Source: Pseudomonadota bacterium
GTDB lineage: Bacteria; Pseudomonadota; Alphaproteobacteria; Rhizobiales; Rhizobiaceae
Assembly: GCA_023404095.1 (NCBI GenBank)
Contig: JAEYDD010000026.1
Span: 1 to 64,000 of the forward strand
DNA length: 64,000 nt
Direction of reading: 5' to 3'
Within the stretch, counting starts at the first letter, position 1. Every line of letters begins with the position of its first letter. A program made the position numbers and the translations under genes. Under the pieces are notes generated by a model. The model was not told the DNA's origin. It did no database searches and worked only from the letters and a program-made list of their open reading frames with translations. This document shows, piece after piece, positions 1-7,976 of this stretch.

Positions 1-553
1 GTGCTGCACGCCTCCGGGCTATACCGACGCCTACATGGGCGAGACGCTCGACGCGTTCAAATCCGGACAGGCGGCGATGGCGATGAACTGGTTCGCCTTC
101 TTCCCCGGCCTTGCCAAGGACGAGAACGTCGGCGGCGACAAGATCGGCTTCTTCGTCAACCCGAAGCAGGCGACCGCAGCCTCGACGCTCGGCGGCCAGG
201 GCATCTCGGTCGTGGCCAACACCGACAACATGGACGGCGCGCTGGCCTATATCAAATGGTTCGCCCAGCCCGAAGTGCAGAAGAAGTGGTGGCAGCTCGG
301 CGGCTATGCGGTGCATAACGACGTGCTGAACGACCCCTCCTTCAAGGACAGTCAGCCCTTTGCCGCCGACTTCCTGGTTGCCATGAACCAGGTGCAGGAC
401 TTCTGGCAGGAGCCGGCTTACGCCATCCTGTTGCAGGCGGCGCAGAAGCGATTCCACGACTATGTCGTGGCCGACCAGGGCACCGCCAAGGAGGCGCTCG
501 ACGGACTGGTCAAGGACTGGACCGAGATCTTCGAGGACGAAGGGAAACTCTGA
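1..553 (+). CDS. Carbohydrate ABC transporter substrate-binding protein, C-terminal part
   Basis: This is the end of a periplasmic binding protein for a sugar or polyol importer. The reading frame is open from base 2, so the start and signal peptide lie outside the window; about 183 residues are visible. The C-terminal lobe has features usual for cluster B binding proteins: an AMAMNW stretch, a GGQGISVV stretch and a helical tail ending in DWTEIFEDEGKL. It is followed at once by two permeases, a small membrane protein and two ATPases. That gene content resembles rhizobial glycerol-type importers (GlpSTPQUV), and dihydroxyacetone kinases lie downstream, so a small polyol or ketose is the likely ligand. 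The ligand is inferred from context only. Confidence 0.85.
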   Translation, partial: CCTPPGYTDAYMGETLDAFKSGQAAMAMNWFAFFPGLAKDENVGGDKIGFFVNPKQATAASTLGGQGISVVANTDNMDGALAYIKWFAQPEVQKKWWQLGGYAVHNDVLNDPSFKDSQPFAADFLVAMNQVQDFWQEPAYAILLQAAQKRFHDYVVADQGTAKEALDGLVKDWTEIFEDEGKL

Positions 554-632
554 TTTCCTCCCGGTGGGTCGCCCGGCGCCGTCCGGGCGGCTCCGCCGCC
601 AGCGACCTCCCCCGAGCTTCAAGGTAAAGTCC

Positions 633-1601
633 GTGATCAATTCCGATACGACCATTCTGGAGAAGGAGCCGGAACGGGCCGCGGCTTCGACGCCCGTGTC
701 GCTCGCCCGTCGCATCGGCGGCCTCTCTGATCGTGCCATCGCATGGCTTTTCATCACGCCCACGATCGCGCTGCTTCTGGCGATCAACATCTTCCCGCTG
801 ATCTGGGCGATCCGGCTGTCCTTCACCAACTACCGCGCCAACCGGCCGAACGCCGTGCTGGAAAACGTCGGCCTGCAGAACTACCAGCGGGTGCTGACCG
901 ATTCAGACATCTGGATCGCAATGCAGACCACGGCGCATTTCGTGTTCTGGACGATCCTGCTGCAGACGCTGATCGGCTTTTCGCTCGCCTACCTGATCGA
1001 CCGCAAGTTTCGCGGCCATGCCTTCTGGACGACGGTCATCCTGATCCCGATGATGCTGTCGCCGGCCGTGGTCGGCAACTTCTGGCGGTTTCTCTACCAG
1101 CCTCAGATCGGCCTCTTCAACTATATCGTCTCCTACATATCAGGCGTGCCACCGTCCTCCTTCGAGATGCTCGGTTCGGTATCGCTGGCACCCTGGTCGA
1201 TCATCATCGTCGATACCTGGATGTGGACGCCCTACGTGATGCTGATCTGCCTGGCGGGCCTGCGATCCATTCCCGACTATATCTACGAGGCGGCCGAGGT
1301 GGACCGGGCGTCGGCCTGGCGGCAGTTCTGGTCGATCACCATCCCCATGGCGCTGCCCTTCATCATGCTGGCGGTGCTCTTCCGCGGCATCGAGAACTTC
1401 AAGATGTTCGACATGGTGATGCTGCTCACCGGGGGCGGGCCCGGCTCGACCACCGAGGTTGCCTCGATCACGCTCAAGCGCGAAGCCTTCGAGAGCTGGC
1501 GGACGGGGCGTGCCTCGGCCTTCGCCATCATCCTCTTCGTCGCCGTCTTCGGGCTGGCCAACATCTACGTCAAGGCACTGAACAGGGTGAAGCAGAGATG
1601 A
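633..1601 (+). CDS. ABC transporter permease, MalF/UgpA type
   Basis: Inner-membrane permease subunit of the importer whose binding protein precedes it. The protein has about 322 residues, with a cytoplasmic N-terminus rich in charged residues, a first membrane segment near residues 35-60 and several later ones. The EAA loop, which docks to the ATPase, is visible as YEAAEVDRASAWRQFWSITIP. I chose the GTG at 633 (product starting INSDTTILEK) because the sequence before it is low-complexity and lies largely in the gap after the binding-protein stop; the ribosome site is weak (AAGG). The stop overlaps the next start (ATGA). Confidence 0.85.
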   Translation: MINSDTTILEKEPERAAASTPVSLARRIGGLSDRAIAWLFITPTIALLLAINIFPLIWAIRLSFTNYRANRPNAVLENVGLQNYQRVLTDSDIWIAMQTTAHFVFWTILLQTLIGFSLAYLIDRKFRGHAFWTTVILIPMMLSPAVVGNFWRFLYQPQIGLFNYIVSYISGVPPSSFEMLGSVSLAPWSIIIVDTWMWTPYVMLICLAGLRSIPDYIYEAAEVDRASAWRQFWSITIPMALPFIMLAVLFRGIENFKMFDMVMLLTGGGPGSTTEVASITLKREAFESWRTGRASAFAIILFVAVFGLANIYVKALNRVKQR

Positions 1602-2551
1602 GCAACACCACTTCAGCCCATTCCGTCGTCGAGCCAAGTGCAACGACCAAGCGTGTCGCCGGCATCATCGTCGTGCTCTATGCGATCATCACCATGGTGC
1701 CGCTCGCCTGGATCTTCATGACGAGCTTCAAGTCGCCGCCGGATTCGATCAGCTACCCGCCGAAGCTCGTCTTCACGCCGACGCTGGAAGGGTATTGCAA
1801 CCTCTTCACCACTCGCACACGCCAGACGCCGGAATATATCCAGTCGCTCGGGCCGCCGCAGTCGACCTGCGACGAGATCACCCGCAGCCGCAACATGGTG
1901 ATCGCCGGCCCTTCCAACTACTGGCCGCGCTTCACCAATTCCATGGTGATCGCCTTCGGCTCGACCTTCCTCGCTGTCTTCCTCGGCACGCTCGCGGCCT
2001 ACGGCTTCTCGCGCTTCCGCGTGCCGCTTGCCGACGACCTGCTGTTCTTCATCCTGTCGACGCGGATGATGCCGCCGATCGCCGTCGCGATCCCGATCTA
2101 TCTAATGTACCGCGAACTCGGCCTGTCCGACACAGCCCTCGGCATGATCCTGCTCTACACGGCAGTCAACGTCTCGCTGGCCGTCTGGCTGCTCAAGGGC
2201 TTCATGGACGAGATCCCGCGCGAATACGAGGAGGCGGCGATGATCGACGGCTACACGCGCCTGCAGGCCTTCCGCAAGGTGGTGTTGCCGCAGGCGACGA
2301 CGGGGATCGCCGCGACTGCCATCTTCTGCCTGATCTTCGCCTGGAACGAGTATGCCTTCGCGGTGCTCTTGACGTCAGGCTCGGCCCAGACCGCCCCGCC
2401 CTTCATCCCGACCATCATCGGCGAGGGCGGCATGGACTGGCCCGCAGTCGCTGCCGGCACGACGATCTTCCTTGTCCCGATCCTCGTCTTCACCATCCTG
2501 CTGCGCAAACAGCTTCTGCGCGGCATTACCTTCGGAGCGGTGCGCAAATGA
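1598..2551 (+). CDS. ABC transporter permease, MalG type
   Basis: Second membrane subunit of the importer, 317 residues, starting at an ATG that overlaps the stop of the first permease. It carries the EAA loop YEEAAMIDGYTRLQAFRKVVLP and an end typical of MalG-like permeases. Between the first and second membrane segments there is a long periplasmic insert (about residues 60-110, with two cysteines). I associate such an insert with glycerol-type permeases of rhizobia, but this is from memory of the family and not a comparison I could run. Its stop overlaps the next small gene. Confidence 0.84.
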   Translation: MSNTTSAHSVVEPSATTKRVAGIIVVLYAIITMVPLAWIFMTSFKSPPDSISYPPKLVFTPTLEGYCNLFTTRTRQTPEYIQSLGPPQSTCDEITRSRNMVIAGPSNYWPRFTNSMVIAFGSTFLAVFLGTLAAYGFSRFRVPLADDLLFFILSTRMMPPIAVAIPIYLMYRELGLSDTALGMILLYTAVNVSLAVWLLKGFMDEIPREYEEAAMIDGYTRLQAFRKVVLPQATTGIAATAIFCLIFAWNEYAFAVLLTSGSAQTAPPFIPTIIGEGGMDWPAVAAGTTIFLVPILVFTILLRKQLLRGITFGAVRK

Positions 2552-2754
2552 CAATAGAGACCTCGCCGCTGCCCAAGAAGAAGCGCCCCTTCTTCCTCCG
2601 TCGCGGACCGATGGAGAACATCGCCACCGCGCTGATCGCGCTCGGATTTCTGATGCTGTTCCAGCCGTTCGCGCTGGTGCTCTACACCTGGTCGCTGGTG
2701 ACGCTGCTCGCCGGCACCCTCATGTTCATCGTCGTCTCGAAGTTTCCGGAGTAG
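2548..2754 (+). CDS. Small membrane protein in ABC importer operon
   Basis: A 68-residue protein with a basic N-terminus (PKKKRPFFLRRG) followed by two closely spaced hydrophobic segments (about residues 25-43 and 46-62). It overlaps the preceding permease by ATGA and ends three bases before the first ATPase, so it is clearly translated with the importer. Rhizobial glycerol importers carry a small protein of unknown function at a comparable place (GlpU). I cannot assign a biochemical role; assembly or stability of the membrane complex is a guess. Confidence 0.7.
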   Translation: MTIETSPLPKKKRPFFLRRGPMENIATALIALGFLMLFQPFALVLYTWSLVTLLAGTLMFIVVSKFPE

Positions 2755-2757
2755 GCA

Positions 2758-3855
2758 ATGGCGGAGATCAGGGTTGAAAACCTGCGCAAGCAATTCGGCG
2801 ATTTCGCCGCGGTGGAAGATTCCACCTTCACCGTGCAGGACGGCGAGTTCCTAGCGCTGCTCGGGCCGTCGGGCTGCGGCAAGACGACGACGCTGCGCAT
2901 GATCGCCGGGCTGGAACTGCCGACCAGCGGCAAGATCCTGCTCGATGGCGAGGACGTGACGTTCAACCGGGCGAGCGCCCGCGACATTGCTTTCGTCTTC
3001 CAGCTCTTCGCGCTTTATCCGCACATGAACGTGCGCAGGAACATCGGTTTCCCTCTGCTCTCGCAGGGCGTGCCCAAGGCGGAGATCAAAAAGCGCGTGG
3101 AGGAGACGGCAAGGCTCCTGCAAATCGGCCATATCCTTGACCGCTCCGTCTCGGGCCTTGCCGGCGGTGACCGCCAGCGCGTGGCGCTCGGCCGCGCCAT
3201 CGTGCGCCGGCCGAAGTGCTTCCTGATGGACGAGCCGCTCGGAACGCTGGATGCCGAATTCCGCGAGGTGATGGTCCACGAATTGCGCGAGCTGCACAAC
3301 CGCATCCATGCCACCACCGTCTACGTTACCCACGACCAGCATGAGGCGATGGCCATGGCCGACAAGATCGCTGTCATGAACCACGGCATCATCGAACAAT
3401 ACGGCACGCCGCAGGAAATCTATGCCCGCCCGGCCTCGATGTATGTGGCAGACTTCATCGGCTCGCCGCCGATGAATTTCCTTCGGTTCCATTCCGGCCT
3501 GGAAAACGGCGCCACCAGCGTAACGGTGGGCGAAGTGCCCGTTCGCGTGCCTCAGGTGCATGTGGTGCGGGAGCCGGGCGAGCTGGCGCTCGGGGTACGC
3601 CCCGAACATATCCGCTTCAGTGATGCAGCCCCCTTGCGCGGCGCCATCTACGGCAGCGAATACCTCGGCACCAACCAGATCGTCTCGGTCGAGACGGCGA
3701 AAGGTGTGTTGAAGGCGCGCGTGCCAGCAGACCGCGATTTCACGATCGGCGAAAATGTCGGGCTCGAGCTCGACAGCGAGAAGCTGTCGCTCTTCGATTG
3801 CGCCTCCGGCAAGGCCGTCCCCTCGTCTCTCTATGCGGAGGCCCGTCATGGCTGA
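2758..3855 (+). CDS. ABC transporter ATP-binding protein, MalK type, with altered signature motif
   Basis: First of two nucleotide-binding subunits for the importer, 365 residues. The Walker A motif GPSGCGKTT, the Q-loop (FVFQLFALYP), Walker B LMDEP and the switch histidine (YVTHDQ) are present, and a TOBE-type C-terminal half follows from about residue 240. The signature motif reads GLAGGDRQRV instead of LSGGQQQRV, so the serine and the first glutamine are replaced. Two different ATPases in one operon suggest a heterodimer in which this subunit contributes one non-standard ATP site. The stop overlaps the second ATPase by 8 bases. Confidence 0.88.
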   Translation: MAEIRVENLRKQFGDFAAVEDSTFTVQDGEFLALLGPSGCGKTTTLRMIAGLELPTSGKILLDGEDVTFNRASARDIAFVFQLFALYPHMNVRRNIGFPLLSQGVPKAEIKKRVEETARLLQIGHILDRSVSGLAGGDRQRVALGRAIVRRPKCFLMDEPLGTLDAEFREVMVHELRELHNRIHATTVYVTHDQHEAMAMADKIAVMNHGIIEQYGTPQEIYARPASMYVADFIGSPPMNFLRFHSGLENGATSVTVGEVPVRVPQVHVVREPGELALGVRPEHIRFSDAAPLRGAIYGSEYLGTNQIVSVETAKGVLKARVPADRDFTIGENVGLELDSEKLSLFDCASGKAVPSSLYAEARHG

Positions 3856-4855
3856 GATTACGCTCGCCGGCATCAGCAAGGCCTTCGGTGAAACGCAAGC
3901 CGTCTCGAACGTCAACCTGACTGTGCGCGACGGCGAATTTGTCGTGCTGCTCGGACCGACCGGTGCCGGCAAGACCACCACGCTGCGCCTCATCGCGGGG
4001 CTGGAGAAGCCGGACAGCGGTCGGGTGACCATTGCCGGTCGCGACGTGGCCGGCGAGGCGCCGGCGAGCCGCGACGTCGCCTTCGTGTTCCAGCAGTACT
4101 CGCTCTATCCGCACCTGACGGTCTACGAAAATCTCGCCTTCCCGCTGCGCTCGCCCGCGCGGCGGCTGCCGGAGACCGAGATCGACGGACGTGTTCGCGA
4201 GGTGGCAAAGATGGTGCGCATCGACCACAAGCTGGAAAACCGCTCGACACGCCTTTCGGGCGGCGAGATGCAGCGTGTGGCGATCGGCCGGGCGCTGGTG
4301 CGCAAGCCGTCGATCTATCTGATGGACGAACCGTTGTCCTCGCTCGACGCCAAGCTGCGCGGTGAGCTGCGGCTGGAGCTCAAGCGGATCCAGAGCGAGC
4401 TCGGCTCGACGCTGCTCTACGTCACCCACGACCAGATCGAGGCGATGACGATGGCGGACCGGATCGGCATCCTGGCAGAGGGCAGGCTGGTGCAGATGGG
4501 CACGCCGCGCGAGATTTACAGCAACCCGGCCAATCTGCATGTCGCCGCCCGTCTGGGCCAGCCGCACATCAACCTGATCCCGGAAGGCCTTCTACCGGGG
4601 GGCAGCGCGCCGGCCGGCACGAAAACCATCGGCGCGCGCACCGAGCATCTGGAGATCGCGCGTTCCGAGCGCGGCAATGCCGAGATCGACTGGATCGAAC
4701 ACCTCGGCGACCAGAACCACCTGCACATCAAGGTCGGCCAGCACAAGCTGGTGACGCTTGCCGATCCCTATCTTGCCATCGGTCGGGGCGACCGGATTGA
4801 TCTGAAACTTCGCAACCCGCTCTATTTCGATGCCGGCGGGCAGCGGCTCACGTGA
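3848..4855 (+). CDS. ABC transporter ATP-binding protein, MalK type
   Basis: Second ATPase of the importer, 335 residues, with canonical motifs: Walker A GPTGAGKTT, Q-loop FVFQQYSLYP, signature RLSGGEMQRV, Walker B LMDEP and switch H in YVTHDQ. The C-terminal regulatory domain (from about 240) is shorter than in its partner. The ATG at 3848 lies within the last codons of the first ATPase, indicating translational coupling. A gap of about 100 bases separates it from the kinase genes, which continue in the same direction. Confidence 0.88.
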   Translation: MAEITLAGISKAFGETQAVSNVNLTVRDGEFVVLLGPTGAGKTTTLRLIAGLEKPDSGRVTIAGRDVAGEAPASRDVAFVFQQYSLYPHLTVYENLAFPLRSPARRLPETEIDGRVREVAKMVRIDHKLENRSTRLSGGEMQRVAIGRALVRKPSIYLMDEPLSSLDAKLRGELRLELKRIQSELGSTLLYVTHDQIEAMTMADRIGILAEGRLVQMGTPREIYSNPANLHVAARLGQPHINLIPEGLLPGGSAPAGTKTIGARTEHLEIARSERGNAEIDWIEHLGDQNHLHIKVGQHKLVTLADPYLAIGRGDRIDLKLRNPLYFDAGGQRLT

Positions 4856-4957
4856 AGGTGTCCAGGCCGCGAGGCGTGGCTTTGCGAATGATCGTGAACT
4901 TTCAGCACGGCCCCTCGTTCAGGCCGGTGCAACGAACGACAGGACGGGATGGTCAGG

Positions 4958-6613
4958 ATGAAGCATTTCTTCAACCGCAGGGAAGACATCGTCACCGAGG
5001 CGCTCGACGGCCTGCTGCTGTCGACGCCGGAAGGGCAACTCGCGCGGCTCGATACCTATCCGGCGATCAAGGTGATCGTCCGCGCCGATTGGGACAAATC
5101 GAAGGTCGCCGTCATCTCCGGCGGCGGCGCTGGTCATGAGCCTTCGCATGCCGGCTTCGTCGGCAAGGGTATGCTGACGGCTGCGGTCTCCGGTGAAATC
5201 TTCGCCTCGCCGAGCGTCGATGCGGTGCTGACGGCAATCCGCGCCGTCACGGGCGCGGCCGGCTGCCTGCTGGTGGTGAAGAACTACACTGGAGACAGGC
5301 TGAACTTCGGCCTGGCCGCGGAAAAAGCGCGCGCCGAAGGTTTCAGGGTCGAGATGGTGATCGTCGCCGACGACATCGCCCTTCCCGACCTGCCGCAGCC
5401 CCGCGGTGTCGCGGGCACCCTGTTCATCCACAAGATCGCCGGTCACATGGCCGAAGCCGGCGAAGAACTGGACGCGATCGCCGCGGCTACACGGGCGGCG
5501 GCCGCCGACATCGTCTCGCTCGGCATGTCGCTCTCGACTTGCTCGATCCCGGGGCAGGCGCACGAGGACCGGCTCGGCCCGAACGAAGGCGAGCTCGGCC
5601 TTGGCATTCATGGCGAGCCAGGCGCGGAGCGGATCGCGCTGCAGCAAGCGGCGGCGATCGTCGAGACAATGGTGCAACGGCTTGACGGGATGATGCAGAC
5701 TGGCCAGCGCCACGCGCTTCTGATCAACAATCTCGGTGCCGTGCCGCCGCTGGAAATGGCCCTGATCACCAAAGCCGTGCTGGGTTCATCGCTGGCCGGC
5801 CGGGTCGATCTGATCCTCGGCCCGGCTCCACTGATGACGGCGCTCAACATGAATGGGTTCTCGCTGTCTCTGATTGCGCTCGATGAGGCCCGCGTCGCGG
5901 CCTTGACCTCGTCCGTCGCGCCTCGCGCATGGATGGCCCCCGTCCGACGGCATGCGCTGTCCGTGCTGCCGGCGCCGAAGGCGGACGCGGCTGTTCCTGC
6001 AGGTTCGCATGGACGGAGCGATGTTGCCGGAGATGCCGCCGCCGCCCGGGTCATCGAAACGGTCTGCAACAGGCTGATTTCGCTGGAGCCGGATCTCAAC
6101 CGGCTCGACTCGCGCACAGGGGACGGTGACACCGGATCGACGGTCGCGACGGGCGCCCGCAGCGTTCTTGCGCTCTTGCCGAAGCTGCCACTCGAGGACC
6201 GCGCCGCTACCTGTAGCGCGATCGGCGATACTCTGGGCACCAGCATGGGCGGTTCCAGCGGGGTGCTGCTGTCGATCCTCTTCACGGCTGCGGGAAAGAA
6301 GCTGGCTGATGGCGGCGACTTCGCACAGGCGCTCTCGGCCGGGCTGGAGCGAGTGACCTTCTACGGCGGCGCGGTTCCAGGCGACCGCACCATGGTCGAC
6401 GCGCTGGCGCCGGCGATTCGGATGCTGGCGAGCGAGGGCCTTGCGGCTGCCGCTGCGGCGGCGCGACACGGGGCCGCGGCCACGGGGTCCATGATGCGGG
6501 CTAAGGCGGGTCGTTCGGCCTATCTCGCCGCGCGCGATCTGGAGGGCGTGCCGGATCCGGGTGCGGAAGCTGTGGCTGCGGCTTTCGAGGCGGCGGCAGG
6601 GGCGGACGTTTGA
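4958..6613 (+). CDS. Dihydroxyacetone kinase, ATP-dependent type (DhaK-DhaL fusion)
   Basis: Single-chain kinase of about 551 residues that phosphorylates dihydroxyacetone or a related short ketose with ATP. The N-terminal K domain (1-330) has GGGAGHEPSHAG and the GIHGEPG motif whose histidine binds substrate covalently; with the ATG at 4958 this is His218, the same number as in the second DhaK of this operon. The L domain (about 365-545) has the Mg-ADP motif DSRTGDGDTGSTV and GTSMGGSSG. An ATG nine bases upstream (4949) is also possible. The fused architecture marks it as the ATP-type enzyme, in contrast to the PTS-type set that follows. Substrate could be dihydroxyacetone or erythrulose. 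Confidence 0.88.
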   Translation: MKHFFNRREDIVTEALDGLLLSTPEGQLARLDTYPAIKVIVRADWDKSKVAVISGGGAGHEPSHAGFVGKGMLTAAVSGEIFASPSVDAVLTAIRAVTGAAGCLLVVKNYTGDRLNFGLAAEKARAEGFRVEMVIVADDIALPDLPQPRGVAGTLFIHKIAGHMAEAGEELDAIAAATRAAAADIVSLGMSLSTCSIPGQAHEDRLGPNEGELGLGIHGEPGAERIALQQAAAIVETMVQRLDGMMQTGQRHALLINNLGAVPPLEMALITKAVLGSSLAGRVDLILGPAPLMTALNMNGFSLSLIALDEARVAALTSSVAPRAWMAPVRRHALSVLPAPKADAAVPAGSHGRSDVAGDAAAARVIETVCNRLISLEPDLNRLDSRTGDGDTGSTVATGARSVLALLPKLPLEDRAATCSAIGDTLGTSMGGSSGVLLSILFTAAGKKLADGGDFAQALSAGLERVTFYGGAVPGDRTMVDALAPAIRMLASEGLAAAAAAARHGAAATGSMMRAKAGRSAYLAARDLEGVPDPGAEAVAAAFEAAAGADV

Positions 6614-6628
6614 CAGGCGGAGGAGCGA

Positions 6629-7243
6629 GTGTACCCGGAGCGTTCGACACTTGCCGGCCTGATCGAGGCGTGCCGCGAGGCGATCGCCGCAAATGCCGAG
6701 CACCTGTGCGCGCTCGATCGGGCGATTGGCGACGGTGATCACGGCACGAACATGAAAAGAGGCTGCGAGGCCGTCTATGCGGAGCGGGGCGAGCTCGAGG
6801 CGTTGTCGCTGCCGCGCGCCCTGGAACGGATAGGGATGACCCTGGTGATGACGGTGGGCGGAGCCGCCGGCCCGCTCTACGGAACCCTGCTGATCGAGAT
6901 GGGCCGCAGGATGGAGGGCGGGCACGCTTGCGACAGTCTGGTGCATGCGCTGCCGGCGGCCGTGGAGGCGGTCGCGCGACGCGGCCGATCGCAGGCAGGC
7001 GAAAAAACCTTGCTCGACGTTCTTTACGCCGTTCAGTCAGAGGTACTAAAGCAGGAGCCGCCGGCGCGGATTGCAGCAGCCGCCGGCGCGGCGGCGCGGG
7101 GCACGATCGGGATGAAGGCGATGCGCGGGCGTGCCTCTTTCCTGGGCGACAGGTCGATCGGACACATGGATCCCGGAGCCTGCAGTTGCGCACTCTTGAC
7201 GGATACGATCTGTCGCTACATCGGGGAGACCCAATTCGCATGA
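6629..7243 (+). CDS. dhaL: PTS-dependent dihydroxyacetone kinase, ADP-binding subunit DhaL
   Basis: DhaL holds a tightly bound ADP that is rephosphorylated by DhaM and passes the phosphate to the ketose bound on DhaK. The 204-residue protein shows the acidic Mg-binding motif DRAIGDGDHGTNM, GGAAGPLYG, and a C-terminal GERST-like segment (KAMRGRASFLGDRSIGHMDPGA). The start is GTG at 6629, preceded by a strong GGCGGAGGAG ribosome site. It overlaps dhaM by ATGA. It has a free-standing L subunit size, so it should work with the separate DhaK at 10054 rather than with the fused enzyme upstream. Confidence 0.88.
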   Translation: MYPERSTLAGLIEACREAIAANAEHLCALDRAIGDGDHGTNMKRGCEAVYAERGELEALSLPRALERIGMTLVMTVGGAAGPLYGTLLIEMGRRMEGGHACDSLVHALPAAVEAVARRGRSQAGEKTLLDVLYAVQSEVLKQEPPARIAAAAGAAARGTIGMKAMRGRASFLGDRSIGHMDPGACSCALLTDTICRYIGETQFA

Positions 7244-7638
7244 AGGTCAATGGTGCACATGTCGGCATCGTCATCGTGTCGCATTCGCCGCTTATCGCCC
7301 GCGGCACAGCGGACATGGTGCGCCAGATGGTCGGTGACAGCGTGCCGCTGGCATGGTGCGGCGGCAACGCCGATGGCGGCCTCGGCACCAATGTGGGGGA
7401 TATCGTGGAGGCGATATCCTCGGCCTGGTCGGAAGCGGGCGTGGCGGTGTTCGTCGATCTCGGCGGGGCCGAGACGAACAGCGAAATGGCAATCGAAATG
7501 CTCGAACCGGCGCGGGCGCGGCGGGTCCTGATCTGCAACGCGCCGCTGGTGGAAGGCGCGGTGATGGCCGCGGCCGAGGCCTCCGGAGGCGCAGCTCTCG
7601 CCCGCGTCGTTGCTACGGCGGAGGAGCTTTCTCCATGA
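7240..7638 (+). CDS. dhaM: PTS phosphocarrier DhaM (EIIA-Man-like domain)
   Basis: DhaM carries phosphate from HPr to the ADP on DhaL. This version is 132 residues and consists only of the EIIA-mannose-like domain; the HPr and enzyme I domains fused to DhaM in some bacteria are encoded here as the next two genes. The phosphorylatable histidine is His15 in IVIVSHSP. A glycine-rich stretch (CGGNADGGLGTNVGDI) and VDLGGAETNSEMA are typical of the family. Starts overlapping dhaL and ends overlapping the HPr gene (ATGA both times). Confidence 0.87.
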   Translation: MKVNGAHVGIVIVSHSPLIARGTADMVRQMVGDSVPLAWCGGNADGGLGTNVGDIVEAISSAWSEAGVAVFVDLGGAETNSEMAIEMLEPARARRVLICNAPLVEGAVMAAAEASGGAALARVVATAEELSP

Positions 7639-7976
7639 CGCGGCGCGTGAGCCAACCGAAGGGTTCGTTGCATACGGACCGTGCCGTCTGCGCGCGGGTC
7701 GAAGTGACCCACGATATCGGCCTTCATGCCAGGCCGTCGGTCGCCTTCACGCGTCTTGCCAAGTCTTTTCCCTGCGCGATCGGTGTCGAGGTCAATGAAG
7801 ACGGCGTGTGGCTGAACGGCAAGAGCATCGTCAAGATCATGGGCGCCCGCATCCGAAAGGGCTTCGTTCTTGCCATCAAGGCAGACGGTGCCGGGGCAGA
7901 CGAGGCGGTGCGGGCGCTATGCGCCCTCGTCGAGCGCAATTTCGACGAGGAGAAGCCGCATGCCCGAAGCGCTTAG
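7635..7976 (+). CDS. HPr-like phosphocarrier of the dihydroxyacetone PTS
   Basis: A 113-residue HPr homologue. The active histidine lies in GLHARPSVAF (His31 because of an N-terminal extension of about 16 residues compared with normal HPr), and the second conserved block NGKSIVKIMGARIRKG is present. It would take phosphate from the enzyme I encoded next and give it to DhaM. The 3' end overlaps the enzyme I gene by 17 bases. A dedicated HPr next to DhaM points to a private relay, separate from the nitrogen-related PTS that most alphaproteobacteria have. Confidence 0.87.
   Translation: MTRRVSQPKGSLHTDRAVCARVEVTHDIGLHARPSVAFTRLAKSFPCAIGVEVNEDGVWLNGKSIVKIMGARIRKGFVLAIKADGAGADEAVRALCALVERNFDEEKPHARSA

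Noticed and set aside
4958..6613. Frameshifted or duplicated dhaK as a pseudogene
   Set aside because: Both DhaK versions are intact and keep His218; the first is a genuine K-L fusion, the second a stand-alone subunit, so they are distinct enzymes and not decay products.
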